Shown in pieces: positions 16,146-24,615 of a stretch of 64,000 nt of DNA. The translations under genes were made by a program, and so were the position numbers. The stretch is from an uncultured Sphingomonas sp. (GTDB lineage Bacteria; Pseudomonadota; Alphaproteobacteria; Sphingomonadales; Sphingomonadaceae), in contig NZ_CAJXWX010000016.1 of NCBI RefSeq assembly GCF_913062585.1, positions 1 through 64,000 on the forward strand, written 5' to 3'. Numbering within the stretch: the stretch's first letter is position 1; each line of letters begins with the position of its first letter. The notes under the pieces were generated by a model. The model saw only the letters and a list, made by a program, of their open reading frames with translations. It made no database searches and was not told where the DNA came from.

Positions 16146-18539
16146 TTACCGCTTCTCCGCCATCGTAAACACCACGCCCGGGGCATCGCGTAGCGCCAGA
16201 TAGAGCGCCCCGTCCTTGGGCTCCGGCACCGTCAGGCGCGCGGCCGTAAAGCCCGCCGGAACGCTGACCGCGCCCGCCATGTCGGGCGTGGCGGCGACGC
16301 GGTCGATCAGGAACAGGTCGCGGCCCTCGATCCAGCATCCGGCGGCTTCGCACCCGCCACCGTCGATGCGCGGCAGGCGGACCAGCGTGGCGAGCGGCGT
16401 CCAGTCGCCCTTGATGCCGCCGCGAACGACGCGGTAGCGTAGCGCGCCCGCCGCCGCCGGGCCCAGCCGGGCTGAGTCGAGCGTGGCGACCGCGACATCC
16501 GGCGAAGACAGCCGCACGTCGCGCCCGCCCTCCAGCGTGACCGAGGCACTGTCATCGGCGGTCGCGATCTCGATCGCATCGGCTGGCGAGAGCTTCGTTC
16601 CTGCATTGGCCCGGACCGAGAAGGTCAGCCGGGCACTGTCGGGCAACACCGTCTCGTCGCGGGTCGCAAGCGCGACGGCGGACGCGCCGTCCTTGGGCGA
16701 CAGGCTTCGCGCGATCAGCGTCGCGGCGGGGCGCGGCGGGGCGGCGGTGATCGGCACCGACAGGCTGCGTCCATCGGTCAGCCGGATTTTGGCGCTCGTC
16801 CCATCCGGCACGCGATTGTCGGCGGCGGTCGCGACCAGCCGGTCGGTGTCGCCATCGCGGGTCAGTTCGCCCGGAGAGAGGCGTATGTCGCCGATCTCGA
16901 CCCCGGCGATTTCGTCCAGCCGCTGGCCGGTCAGGGTGACGAAGCGGTCGCCCTTGGCCAGCGTCACCGTGTCGATCCGGCTGGCAGGGGAATAGGCGCG
17001 CAGCGTCAGGGAGCGGGGCACGGTGTCGCCGACCTGCTGGATGTCCAATATGATCTCGCCCGACCGCGCGCCTTTGAGCGGCAGGGTGGCGGTAATGCCG
17101 TCCGCGCCGCGCATCGTGAACGGCACCTGCTGTGGCGCGGCGCTGCCCATCCGCATTGTCACGGCGGTGACGCAGGCCGCCGCCGGACCGTTCAGCGCGA
17201 CGTTGTTGTCGCGTCCGACCACCAGGCTCTGCCCGGCATCGATCGCGCGCCAGTCGCCTTTCCCGGGGAATTGCAGCGTGAAGCTCGGCCCCTCGAACCC
17301 GTCGAAACCCCATTGTCCGTGCAGCTTGGCCGGCACATTGCCCGACAGCGTGCCCGCCGGCAGCGGCTGGTCCAGGACATAGCCGCCCCGATCGGCGCGG
17401 GCGCGGACGGGCAGGTCGATGGTCTTGCCGTCAGGACCGGTGATCGACACCGTCATGTCGCGCGCAAAACCGGTCGAATAGATCAGCGGCGCACCCTCCA
17501 CCGGCAGGACCAAGCCGGGCTTGGCCCCGCACAGGGGGGCATCGCCAGTCACGCGCAGGCGCGGCGGACTGGGGGCGTCGATAGCGGGCATCGCGGCGAC
17601 CAGCACCGATTTGGGCTTGGCAAAGGACGGCGCGGCATTGAGCAGCAGTGACATCCGCTCGCCATCGCGGGTGGCCAGCGTCGGCAGATAGCCGAATTGC
17701 GGATTGCCGAACGCACCGAACACGCGCGCGATATCGCGGATGACGCCGATATAGGGGCTGTAATAGCCCAGTCCCGCCTCGCGCGTATAGCTGACCTGCA
17801 AGGCCAGGTCGGTCGGCGCGCCGACCAGCGTGTCGGTCATCGAACTGCTGTGAATGTCGGCCAGCACCAAGGCATCGCGATTTTCGAGCAGGCAGGCCGC
17901 CTGCAACTCGATGACGCGCGCCAGGCAGTCAGGGTTCAGCTTGATCGCCAGGCTGTTCGACAAGGCGGGGGCCAGGGTGCGCAGGAACTCCGGATGACTG
18001 TTTTCCTGCGCGCGGATCGCCGCGACGAAGGCATTGAGCCGCGACCGGTCGAGCGATGCCTGGTTCAGGTCCTGCACCGCGCGAACGAATTCGCCGGGCC
18101 GGTCGCGCACCGCATCGACGATGGTGCCCGACGCGCCGCCCGTCTCGGGCACCAGGAACAGCGCCATCTGCCGCGCGCCCTTGGGCACAGTCAGGGTCAG
18201 GCGGCGATCCTTGTCCTTGGGCTTCCAGGTCTCGGCCGACTGGACCCAGTCCTTGGGCGGCGGATTGGTCGCGCCGCTGAGAAACGCCGAGAACAGGATG
18301 TAGCGCGTGCGCTGGTCCTTGGGCAGGTCTGCTTCGATCGTCAGCGTGTCGCCGGTGGCGAGATTGGGAACCGCGCCGATGGGCAGCGTCCGGTCGCCGC
18401 GCGTGACCGAGATGCGCAAAGCTGGCCCCGGCAGGTCGAAGGGGGCCGGATCGGCGGCACAGAGCGGGCTTTCGACCAGCGCGGCGGCGGCCAGTGCAAG
18501 CGCCATCAGCGGGCGGGGGAGGCGGTGGCGGGGGAGCAT
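16146..18539 (-). CDS. Large exported protein of unknown function
   Basis: I do not recognise this 797-residue protein. The ATG at 18539 gives a clean signal peptide (PRPLMALALAAAALVESPLCAAD); a TTG 60 nt upstream adds unlikely residues. The rest looks like a series of beta-rich domains with many G/D/T-rich turns. Short motifs such as FVTLTGQRLDEIAGVEIGD resemble IPT/TIG-like (E-set) repeats, which would place it in the periplasm or on the surface. Six cysteines appear in spaced pairs (for example CLARVIELQAAC and CEAAGC). There are no transmembrane helices after the signal. It lies alone between ohrR and a GST gene, with a palindromic repeat upstream. Confidence 0.6.
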   Translation of the reverse strand: MLPRHRLPRPLMALALAAAALVESPLCAADPAPFDLPGPALRISVTRGDRTLPIGAVPNLATGDTLTIEADLPKDQRTRYILFSAFLSGATNPPPKDWVQSAETWKPKDKDRRLTLTVPKGARQMALFLVPETGGASGTIVDAVRDRPGEFVRAVQDLNQASLDRSRLNAFVAAIRAQENSHPEFLRTLAPALSNSLAIKLNPDCLARVIELQAACLLENRDALVLADIHSSSMTDTLVGAPTDLALQVSYTREAGLGYYSPYIGVIRDIARVFGAFGNPQFGYLPTLATRDGERMSLLLNAAPSFAKPKSVLVAAMPAIDAPSPPRLRVTGDAPLCGAKPGLVLPVEGAPLIYSTGFARDMTVSITGPDGKTIDLPVRARADRGGYVLDQPLPAGTLSGNVPAKLHGQWGFDGFEGPSFTLQFPGKGDWRAIDAGQSLVVGRDNNVALNGPAAACVTAVTMRMGSAAPQQVPFTMRGADGITATLPLKGARSGEIILDIQQVGDTVPRSLTLRAYSPASRIDTVTLAKGDRFVTLTGQRLDEIAGVEIGDIRLSPGELTRDGDTDRLVATAADNRVPDGTSAKIRLTDGRSLSVPITAAPPRPAATLIARSLSPKDGASAVALATRDETVLPDSARLTFSVRANAGTKLSPADAIEIATADDSASVTLEGGRDVRLSSPDVAVATLDSARLGPAAAGALRYRVVRGGIKGDWTPLATLVRLPRIDGGGCEAAGCWIEGRDLFLIDRVAATPDMAGAVSVPAGFTAARLTVPEPKDGALYLALRDAPGVVFTMAEKR

Positions 18540-18610
18540 AGGGGACTTAATGCCCAGTCCGCCCGGAGGATCAACCCACGCGCGGCAAATGACATACAAG
18601 CGTCATTTTC

Positions 18611-18749
18611 AATCCTCCCCAAGCTTGCTTGGGGAGGGGGACCGCCGCGAAGCGGTGGTGGAGGGGCGAGCCCGCCAACGGTTCCGCCTTTGGCGGCCCC
18701 TCCACCAGCCTGCGGCTGGTCCGCCTCCCCATCGAAGACGGGGAGGATT
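18611..18749. repeat. GC-rich palindromic repeat, variant copy
   Basis: The 139-bp element is bounded by AATCCTCCCC (18611-18620) and GGGGAGGATT (18740-18749). It contains an internal GGAGGGGC / GCCCCTCC stem, and its small side hairpins have changed compensatorily relative to the copy at 9568. It lies immediately after the GST gene and could act as its terminator. Confidence 0.75.
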
Positions 18750-18757
18750 TGGGAGGG

Positions 18758-19621
18758 TCAGGCCAGCTTGTCGGCCGTGCGCAGGTCGAAATCGTTGGCG
18801 TCATGCCGCTCGGGGAGTTGTTCGGACGGCTCGCCGAAGGTTCGGTTCACCATCCGCCCCCGCTTCACCGCCGGACGCTCGTCCAACTCCCGGGCCCAGC
18901 GCAGGACATGGGTATACTCCTGCACCTGCAGGAACTCGGCCGCGTTATAGAGCCTGCCCAGCACCAGCTGACCGTACCAGGACCAGATTGCCATGTCGGC
19001 GATGCTATATTCGTCGCCCGCCACATAGGCGTTGTGCTCCAGCTGGCGGTTGAGCACGTCGAGCTGGCGCTTGGCCTCCATGGCATAGCGGTCGATCGCA
19101 TATTCGATCTTTACCGGCGCATAGGCATAGAAATGGCCGAAGCCGCCGCCCAGGAAGGGCGCGCTGCCCATCTGCCAGAACAGCCAGGACAGGACGCGCG
19201 CCTTGGCGGCGGGATCGGTCGGCAGGAAGGCGCCGAAGCTCTCGGCCAGATGGGTCATGATCGCGCCGGACTCGAAGATGGCCAGCGGCTCGGCCTTGCG
19301 CCGGTCGACCAGGGCGGGGATCTTCGAGTTGGGGTTGATCGCGACGAAGCCGCTGCCGAACTGATCGCCCTCGGAAATGCGGATCAGCCAGGCGTCATAT
19401 TCGGCGTCCTTGTGCCCGGCGGCGAGCAGCTCCTCGAGCAGGATCGTGACCTTCACGCCATTGGGCGTGCCCATCGAATAGAGCTGGAGCGGATGCTGGC
19501 CGACGGGCAGGTCCTTGTCATGGGTCGGGCCGGCGACCGGACGGTTGATGGAGGCGAACTGGCCGCCATTCTGCTTGTCCCAGGTCCAGATGGCGGGTGG
19601 GGTGTAGGCGTCGTCGCTCAT
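18758..19621 (-). CDS. yghU: Glutathione S-transferase, YghU/disulfide-bond oxidoreductase type
   Basis: A 287-residue GST of the nu class represented by E. coli YghU, a glutathione-dependent disulfide oxidoreductase. It has the long N-terminal extension (WTWDKQNGGQFASINRPVAGPTHDK), the thioredoxin-fold domain with LYSMGTPNGVKVTILLEEL and NPNSKIPALVD, ESGAIMTHLAE for the glutathione gamma-glutamyl contact, and an all-helical C-terminal domain with EYSIADMAIW. It is cytosolic. There is no obvious operon partner. The palindromic repeat follows its stop codon directly. Confidence 0.92.
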   Translation of the reverse strand: MSDDAYTPPAIWTWDKQNGGQFASINRPVAGPTHDKDLPVGQHPLQLYSMGTPNGVKVTILLEELLAAGHKDAEYDAWLIRISEGDQFGSGFVAINPNSKIPALVDRRKAEPLAIFESGAIMTHLAESFGAFLPTDPAAKARVLSWLFWQMGSAPFLGGGFGHFYAYAPVKIEYAIDRYAMEAKRQLDVLNRQLEHNAYVAGDEYSIADMAIWSWYGQLVLGRLYNAAEFLQVQEYTHVLRWARELDERPAVKRGRMVNRTFGEPSEQLPERHDANDFDLRTADKLA

Positions 19622-19695
19622 AGGCTTATCGCTCCATCAGGGTTCGGCGCGGCAGATGGGGCGGGGTATTCCCTAAAACAACCTCGCCCGTGTCT

Positions 19696-21240
19696 TTATT
19701 TCGAAGGCGGAACGGGCAGGTCGCGGCGGACATACAGGATCTCGTGACGCTCCTCGCGCGGGATCGACAGGACGGGGCGATAGTCGCGGGCAAGCGCGCG
19801 GCGCATCTGTGCCTGCGTCGCTTCGTTCCAGGGCGAGAAGGGCTCGTCCAGCGTCACGATGGCGGGCGGCCGACGGGCCAGGATGCGGGCGACCTCGCTA
19901 GCCTCGTCGATGCCAATCGCGCCCCGTTCCGCCTCATAGGCGAGCGATGAGGGGAAGGCATAGGCGGTCGGCACGCACCCGCCCGACAGGTGGTAGAGGC
20001 TGGAATCCCCGGCAAAGACATAGGGGCATTCGCGCCCGTCCACCGCCGCCATCACGCGCGCCATACGACGGATGCCGTCCCCCTCGCTCGGATCGTTGGT
20101 AAGCGCATGGAAGACGAACAGCCCGGCCCCGATCGCGAACACCGCCGCGATCGCCCGGCGGCGCATCGCGAAGGCGGGCGCCGCGGCGATACAGAGTGGC
20201 GCGACCAGCGGCAGGGCATAATGGTCGAAAAACGCGCCGATCATCGCAAAGGCGACGAAGGCGAAGGCCAGCCAGATACGGGTCAGCGTCAGCCCCTCGC
20301 GCCGCGGCCCCCTGACCCAGGCGAAGACCGCACAGGCGATCAGCGGCAGCAACTGACCGCCGATGCCCGCCAGCCGCCCGACGATCTTGGCGGCCGGATA
20401 GCCGCGCCGGAGCGTGATCGAGGTGAAGTTGGCGAACCAGAAGGCGTCGAAGGTGGTGGTGTCGCTCGCCCAGAAGTGCAGCACGACGAGCGCGGTCGGC
20501 AAAACGCCCAGCGCCATCCAGGCCAGCGCGGCGACCGCTATGACGAGCAGGTTGGCCCGCGCGCGCCGGAGATACCAGAGATGCGCCAGGCCGAAAAACG
20601 CACCCTCGACCAGCGGCGTATATTTGATCTGGATCGCGATACCCGCCAGCAGGCACGCGACCGCGCCGCTGGCGACGATCAAGCCGACCGCCCGCCGCTC
20701 GGCCAGGCGGGGCAGTTCCAGCGTCAGCACCGCCGCCGCCGTCATCGCCAGATTGTAGAAGACCGGCGACTGTCCGCTGCCGCCGCTGAGCAGCGGCAGC
20801 CACAGGATATAGGCCGCCCCCGCCGCCAGTCCGGCGGGTGGTGCCAGGGCCATGCGCCGTGCCGCCAGCCAGATCAGCCAGCCCGTCGCCGCCGCACATG
20901 CCGTGCCGACCAGCTGATAGGCCAGGAAGCCGTCGCCCGGCAGCAGCCGGAACCCAGCGAACAACAGGAACAGCCCCGGCGGCTTGCGGTCCCACAGGTC
21001 GATATAGAGCCGCGCGCCATGCAGGATGCGGTCGCCGACCAGCAGATAATATTGCTCGTCCACATGCGCGACCGGATTGCCGAAATCCCGCATCCGCGTC
21101 AGCACGGCGAACAGCAGCAGGGCCAGCGCCGCGCCCCATGTTTCGTCGAGATTCGCGATGTAGCGCGGTGTCGTGCGGCTTTGGGTGATTTCCGTCATCG
21201 CGGCACGTTCCGAGCAATCCAGTGGTCCGGTCACGCCCAT
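19696..21240 (-). CDS. GT39/ArnT-like polytopic membrane glycosyltransferase
   Basis: A 514-residue membrane protein with about 10-12 hydrophobic helices. The conserved acidic first periplasmic loop reads HVDEQYYLLVGDRIL and is followed by DLWDRKPPGLF, as in the PMT_2 (GT-C) family that moves sugars from polyprenyl-phosphate donors to lipid, protein or glycan acceptors on the periplasmic face. The C-terminal third (after about residue 385) is a soluble domain. Start 21240 has a GGGGTGA nearby; an ATG at 21198 is an alternative. It is divergent from a GT2/deacetylase pair that could provide the donor or modify the glycan. The acceptor is unknown. Confidence 0.8.
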   Translation of the reverse strand: MGVTGPLDCSERAAMTEITQSRTTPRYIANLDETWGAALALLLFAVLTRMRDFGNPVAHVDEQYYLLVGDRILHGARLYIDLWDRKPPGLFLLFAGFRLLPGDGFLAYQLVGTACAAATGWLIWLAARRMALAPPAGLAAGAAYILWLPLLSGGSGQSPVFYNLAMTAAAVLTLELPRLAERRAVGLIVASGAVACLLAGIAIQIKYTPLVEGAFFGLAHLWYLRRARANLLVIAVAALAWMALGVLPTALVVLHFWASDTTTFDAFWFANFTSITLRRGYPAAKIVGRLAGIGGQLLPLIACAVFAWVRGPRREGLTLTRIWLAFAFVAFAMIGAFFDHYALPLVAPLCIAAAPAFAMRRRAIAAVFAIGAGLFVFHALTNDPSEGDGIRRMARVMAAVDGRECPYVFAGDSSLYHLSGGCVPTAYAFPSSLAYEAERGAIGIDEASEVARILARRPPAIVTLDEPFSPWNEATQAQMRRALARDYRPVLSIPREERHEILYVRRDLPVPPSK

Positions 21241-21350
21241 GTCACCCCAGGCGGTCGTTTCGCAAAGAAAATCGGCGTTGTTCCCGGCACGTAAAAAATA
21301 ATTCGTTCACGATGTCCGGTTGGGCCGAGCGCGCGGCGTCCTAGCCATGA

Positions 21351-21408
21351 AACACCCCGATCGGCGCGCTCGCGCCCCGGGCCGGGGGGCTTCGGCAACA
21401 GGGGTGTT
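21351..21408 (+). promoter_or_regulatory. Long-range hairpin in the leader of the GT2-deacetylase operon
   Basis: AACACCCC (21351-21358) pairs with GGGGTGTT (21401-21408) across a GC-rich 42-nt segment that can itself fold. A 23-codon frame (21347-21418) with no ribosome binding site spans it. This could be a leader structure affecting the gene starting at 21436. The pairing is seen; any function is inferred. Confidence 0.3.
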
Positions 21409-21435
21409 GTGGGTTTAGTCGGCGGGGTGGGATTA

Positions 21436-22335
21436 ATGCTGCTCGATGCGGAAGGCGCAGCCTGGCGGAATGCCAAGGCCTATGCCGATGCGGGACGATC
21501 GGATCAGGTGGGTGCCTATGTCGCACCGTGCTGGACCGTGATCGTGCCCTTCTTCAACGAAGAGGCACATCTGGCCGCAACGTTGGAGAGCCTGGCGGCA
21601 CAGACCGTCCGGTTCCGGCTGGTCCTGGTCGACAATGGTTCGCTGGACGCCAGCCTGCGCGTCGCGACCGAGACGTGCGAGCGGCTAGGCCTCGACCACA
21701 TCCTGCTGCATCAGGGTTTGCCGGGCAAGATCAACGCGTTGCACCTCGGTCTGGACCATGTCCATACCCGTTTCGTTGCGACCTGCGATGCCGACACCCA
21801 TTATCCGGCGACCTATCTGGCGCAGGCCCAGGCGCTGCTGGAAAAGCCGGGCTGCGTCGTGGCGGGTGCCTATTTCATCGCGCCGGGGGATGGCGAGGCG
21901 GAGCGCCGTCGCGAGTCCACCGCGATCCGCCTGGCCGCGCGCGTCCTGCCGCGCCAGTGCCATGCGGGCGGCGCCGGCCAGGCCTTCCAGACCGAGGCGC
22001 TGAAGGCGGCGGGTGGGTTCGACCCGCGCCGCTGGAACTATGTGCTGGAGGATCACGAGGTGATCCACCGCGTGATGCGCCACGGCACGATGGGCTATGC
22101 CGACGGCTTCTGGTGCGTCCCCTCCGACCGCGAGCGGGACAGGGACTCGATCCGCTGGACGCTGACCGAGCGGCTGGTCTACAGCATTGCGGCGCCGTTC
22201 GCGGGGGACTGGTTCTTCTACGATTTCCTGGCGCGGCGGCTGAAGGCGCGGCGTCTGACCACCGAGCGGATGCGCGAAAAGGCCTATCAGCATCTGGCGG
22301 GGGTCGTGGGTGAACCGGCTTATTCTTTGCGCTGA
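21436..22335 (+). CDS. Glycosyltransferase family 2
   Basis: A 299-residue GT-A fold glycosyltransferase. It has VIVPFFNEEAHLAATLESL (nucleotide-binding strand), LVLVDNGSLDASL, and the metal-binding ATCDADTHYP (DxD-like). The acceptor side includes GGAGQAFQTEALKAAGGFDPR and the ED in VLEDHEVIHR. No transmembrane helices are evident. The ATG at 21436 is preferred to a GTG at 21409. Its stop overlaps the following deacetylase start by 26 nt, so the two are translationally coupled. The pairing with a ChbG/YdjC-type deacetylase suggests transfer of an N-acetylated sugar that is then deacetylated, for example in a lipid-linked glycan. That is inference. Confidence 0.83.
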   Translation: MLLDAEGAAWRNAKAYADAGRSDQVGAYVAPCWTVIVPFFNEEAHLAATLESLAAQTVRFRLVLVDNGSLDASLRVATETCERLGLDHILLHQGLPGKINALHLGLDHVHTRFVATCDADTHYPATYLAQAQALLEKPGCVVAGAYFIAPGDGEAERRRESTAIRLAARVLPRQCHAGGAGQAFQTEALKAAGGFDPRRWNYVLEDHEVIHRVMRHGTMGYADGFWCVPSDRERDRDSIRWTLTERLVYSIAAPFAGDWFFYDFLARRLKARRLTTERMREKAYQHLAGVVGEPAYSLR

Positions 22336-23110
22336 CGATTTCGCCTTTTCCACCGACGATAGTCGCGTCATCGCCGAGCTGCTTGGCGCGGGAAAATTGA
22401 ACGCCACCAGCTGCATGACCCTTCGTCCCAATTGGGCGGAGGACAGCGCGATGCTGCGCGACGTGCCCGACACCGCGCAGATCGGCCTGCACCTGACCCT
22501 GACCGAGGAAGCGCCGGTCCACCCCAATGGCTTTACGCAAGATGGGGTGATGCCGGGGATCGACCCGCTGACCCGAATGGCGTCGCGCGGCCAGCTCGAC
22601 GCGAACGAGATCCGTCGCGAGGTCGAGGCGCAGTTCGACCGGTTCGAGGACGCGATGGGACGTCCTCCGGCGTTTGTCGACGGGCACCAGCATTCGCACG
22701 CACTGCCCGGCATCCGGCCGATCGTGCTGGAGATCACCCGGCTTCGCGCCCCCCAGGCCTGGCTTCGCACCTGCGAGGACCGTCTGGGCGCGCTGCTCGG
22801 CCGCCCCTGGCGCGGCAAGGCGATCGGCAGTGCCTATCATTCGCGCGGCTTTGCCCGTGCGGCCGAGGCGGCGGGGCTGCGCTGCAACCGCGGATTTGCG
22901 GGCCATTACGGCTTTGACGGCCGTTTCGCCCAGGCCTTGCCGCGTTTTCTGGATCATGCCGGTCTCCATCATCTGGTGATGTGTCATCCCGGCGCGGGGA
23001 CGCGCGCGGGCGATGCCATCGCGGCGGCGCGACGGGACGAGGCCGATGTCTTGCGCGCCGTTTCGGTGTCTGACATGGCGGCGCAATGCGGGTTGGCCTT
23101 CGCCGCCTGA
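22310..23110 (+). CDS. ChbG/HpnK (YdjC)-family carbohydrate deacetylase
   Basis: A 266-residue YdjC-type deacetylase with a GTG start inside the 3' end of the preceding GT2 gene. Metal and catalytic motifs are LCADDFAFS (Asp pair), GLHLTLTEEAP, DGHQHSHALP (two metal-ligand histidines) and the late HLVMCHPGAG. Family members remove acetyl groups from N-acetylated sugars, such as chitobiose (ChbG) or the hopanoid-linked GlcNAc (HpnK). The context with GT2 and a GT39-like membrane protein favours an envelope glycan or glycolipid over chitin catabolism. Confidence 0.85.
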   Translation: MNRLILCADDFAFSTDDSRVIAELLGAGKLNATSCMTLRPNWAEDSAMLRDVPDTAQIGLHLTLTEEAPVHPNGFTQDGVMPGIDPLTRMASRGQLDANEIRREVEAQFDRFEDAMGRPPAFVDGHQHSHALPGIRPIVLEITRLRAPQAWLRTCEDRLGALLGRPWRGKAIGSAYHSRGFARAAEAAGLRCNRGFAGHYGFDGRFAQALPRFLDHAGLHHLVMCHPGAGTRAGDAIAAARRDEADVLRAVSVSDMAAQCGLAFAA

Positions 23111-23155
23111 TACGGGGACGGCCGATTGGGTAGTCAGGGTCTGGAGGGCCGGTTC

Positions 23156-23677
23156 ATGGAGGCGCGGCCGCTGCTGCGCCGCCTGCTGGCCGCCCGGCTG
23201 GGCTCGGCGGACGATGCCGAGGACGCGCTCCAGGATCTGTGGATGCGCGTCGCCGACCTGGACGCGACCCAGATCGAGCAGCCCATTCCCTTTCTCTGCC
23301 GGATGGCGACGAACCTGGCGACCGACCGCCGCATCGCCGCTGCCCGGCGCGGTGCGCGCGACGGCGCCTGGGAAGAGGTACAGCCGCAATCGGGCGAATA
23401 TGCCGATCCCGAACGCATCGCGCTGGGGCGGAGCGAATTGGCGGAGGCACAGGCGCTGATCGCCCGGATGCCCGATCGGATGCGCGAGGCGTTTACGCTG
23501 TTCCGCTTCGAGGAGCAGCCGCAGCGCGTCATCGCCGAGCGGATGGGCATCACGGTCAGCGCGGTCGAGAAGCTGCTGCGACGCGCCTATCAATTTTTGC
23601 AGGAAAATCGTGACGCACAGGGTGCGGATCGGATCGGTCGGCGTCGTCCTGACAGTGAAGGGATCGGAAACGCGTGA
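23156..23677 (+). CDS. ECF-type RNA polymerase sigma factor (FecI-like)
   Basis: A 173-residue ECF sigma factor. Region 2 is LLAARLGSADDAEDALQDLWMRV with IPFLCRMATNLATDRRIA. Region 4 is RMPDRMREAFTLFRFEEQPQRVIAERMGITVSAVEKLLRRA. The ATG at 23156 has GGAGGG 8 nt upstream and is preferred to an in-frame TTG at 23126. The stop overlaps the FecR gene by 4 nt (GTGA). It should direct transcription of the adjacent receptor gene when released by FecR, as in FecI/FecR/FecA-type cell-surface signalling. Confidence 0.9.
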   Translation: MEARPLLRRLLAARLGSADDAEDALQDLWMRVADLDATQIEQPIPFLCRMATNLATDRRIAAARRGARDGAWEEVQPQSGEYADPERIALGRSELAEAQALIARMPDRMREAFTLFRFEEQPQRVIAERMGITVSAVEKLLRRAYQFLQENRDAQGADRIGRRRPDSEGIGNA

Positions 23678-24615
23678 CGCTGGAGGAACAGGCGATCGAT
23701 TGGCACATCCGGCAGCGCGACATGAGCGCGGCCGAATGGGAAGCCTTTGCGACGTGGCTGGAGGAAAGCCCGGCCCATGCGTGCGCCTATGACAGGGTCG
23801 CCATGGCCGATGCCCAGCTGGTCGCGCCGCCCGCCGATGCCGCTCCTGTCGACACGATTCCGGCGGTGCCGGTGGCGGCGAACGACAATGCAGGCTGGGG
23901 GCGCTGGTGGTTGATGGGCGGCGTCGCGGCGGCCGTGGCGCTGGTCGCGGGGCCGGTCGTGTTGCGCTCGCGTCCCGATATCCGGATCGAGCAGACGGCG
24001 CCCGGCGAAACCCGGCAGATCGCGCTCAACGACGGAACGCGGATCGAGCTGGCGGGGGGCTCGCGGCTGCGCTTCGATCGGAACGACACCCGCACCGCGA
24101 CGCTGGAGTCCGGCCAGGCGCTGTTCCATGTCCGCCACGATCCCTCCGCCCCCTTCGAACTGCGCTCGGGGGACGTCACCATCCGTGACATGGGCACCGT
24201 GTTCGACGTGCGGCGGCAGGACGGGCGTCTGGACGTGTCGGTGGCCGAGGGTTCGGTCGCGCTTGCACCCATGGGGCAGCGGGTCGCGCTGGCGGCCGGG
24301 CAGGGGGTCCGGCTGGACGAGACGAGCCGCATGATGCGCCGGGTGGCGGTCGATCCGGCGACGGTCGGCAGCTGGCGCGGCGGTATCTTGGATCTGGACG
24401 GAGAGACCGTCGGGGCGATTGCCGAGCGATTGCATTCCGCTTATGGCTTCCCCATCGCGGTGGAGGGACCACTGGTCGATCGCAGCGTCACGGGCCTGGT
24501 TCGGATGACGGGTGAGGCCGACAAGGATGTCCCGCGTCTTGCGAAGCTGATCGGGGCGGGGTGGCACCAAAGCGGTGGGAAGTGGATTTTGCGGGCGTTG
24601 GACGGGGAGCGTTGA
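23674..24615 (+). CDS. FecR-family anti-sigma regulator
   Basis: A 313-residue inner-membrane sigma regulator with a GTG start overlapping the sigma gene. The N-terminal cytoplasmic DUF4880 segment (EQAIDWHIRQRDMSAAEWEAFATWLEES) would bind sigma. One transmembrane helix lies near residues 74-94. The periplasmic FecR domain follows (TRQIALNDGTRIELAGGSRL, DMGTVFDVR), then a C-terminal DUF4974/STN-like domain (LDLDGETVGAIAERLHSAYGF). It relays the signal from the outer-membrane receptor whose gene overlaps its 3' end by 41 nt. Confidence 0.9.
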   Translation: MTLEEQAIDWHIRQRDMSAAEWEAFATWLEESPAHACAYDRVAMADAQLVAPPADAAPVDTIPAVPVAANDNAGWGRWWLMGGVAAAVALVAGPVVLRSRPDIRIEQTAPGETRQIALNDGTRIELAGGSRLRFDRNDTRTATLESGQALFHVRHDPSAPFELRSGDVTIRDMGTVFDVRRQDGRLDVSVAEGSVALAPMGQRVALAAGQGVRLDETSRMMRRVAVDPATVGSWRGGILDLDGETVGAIAERLHSAYGFPIAVEGPLVDRSVTGLVRMTGEADKDVPRLAKLIGAGWHQSGGKWILRALDGER

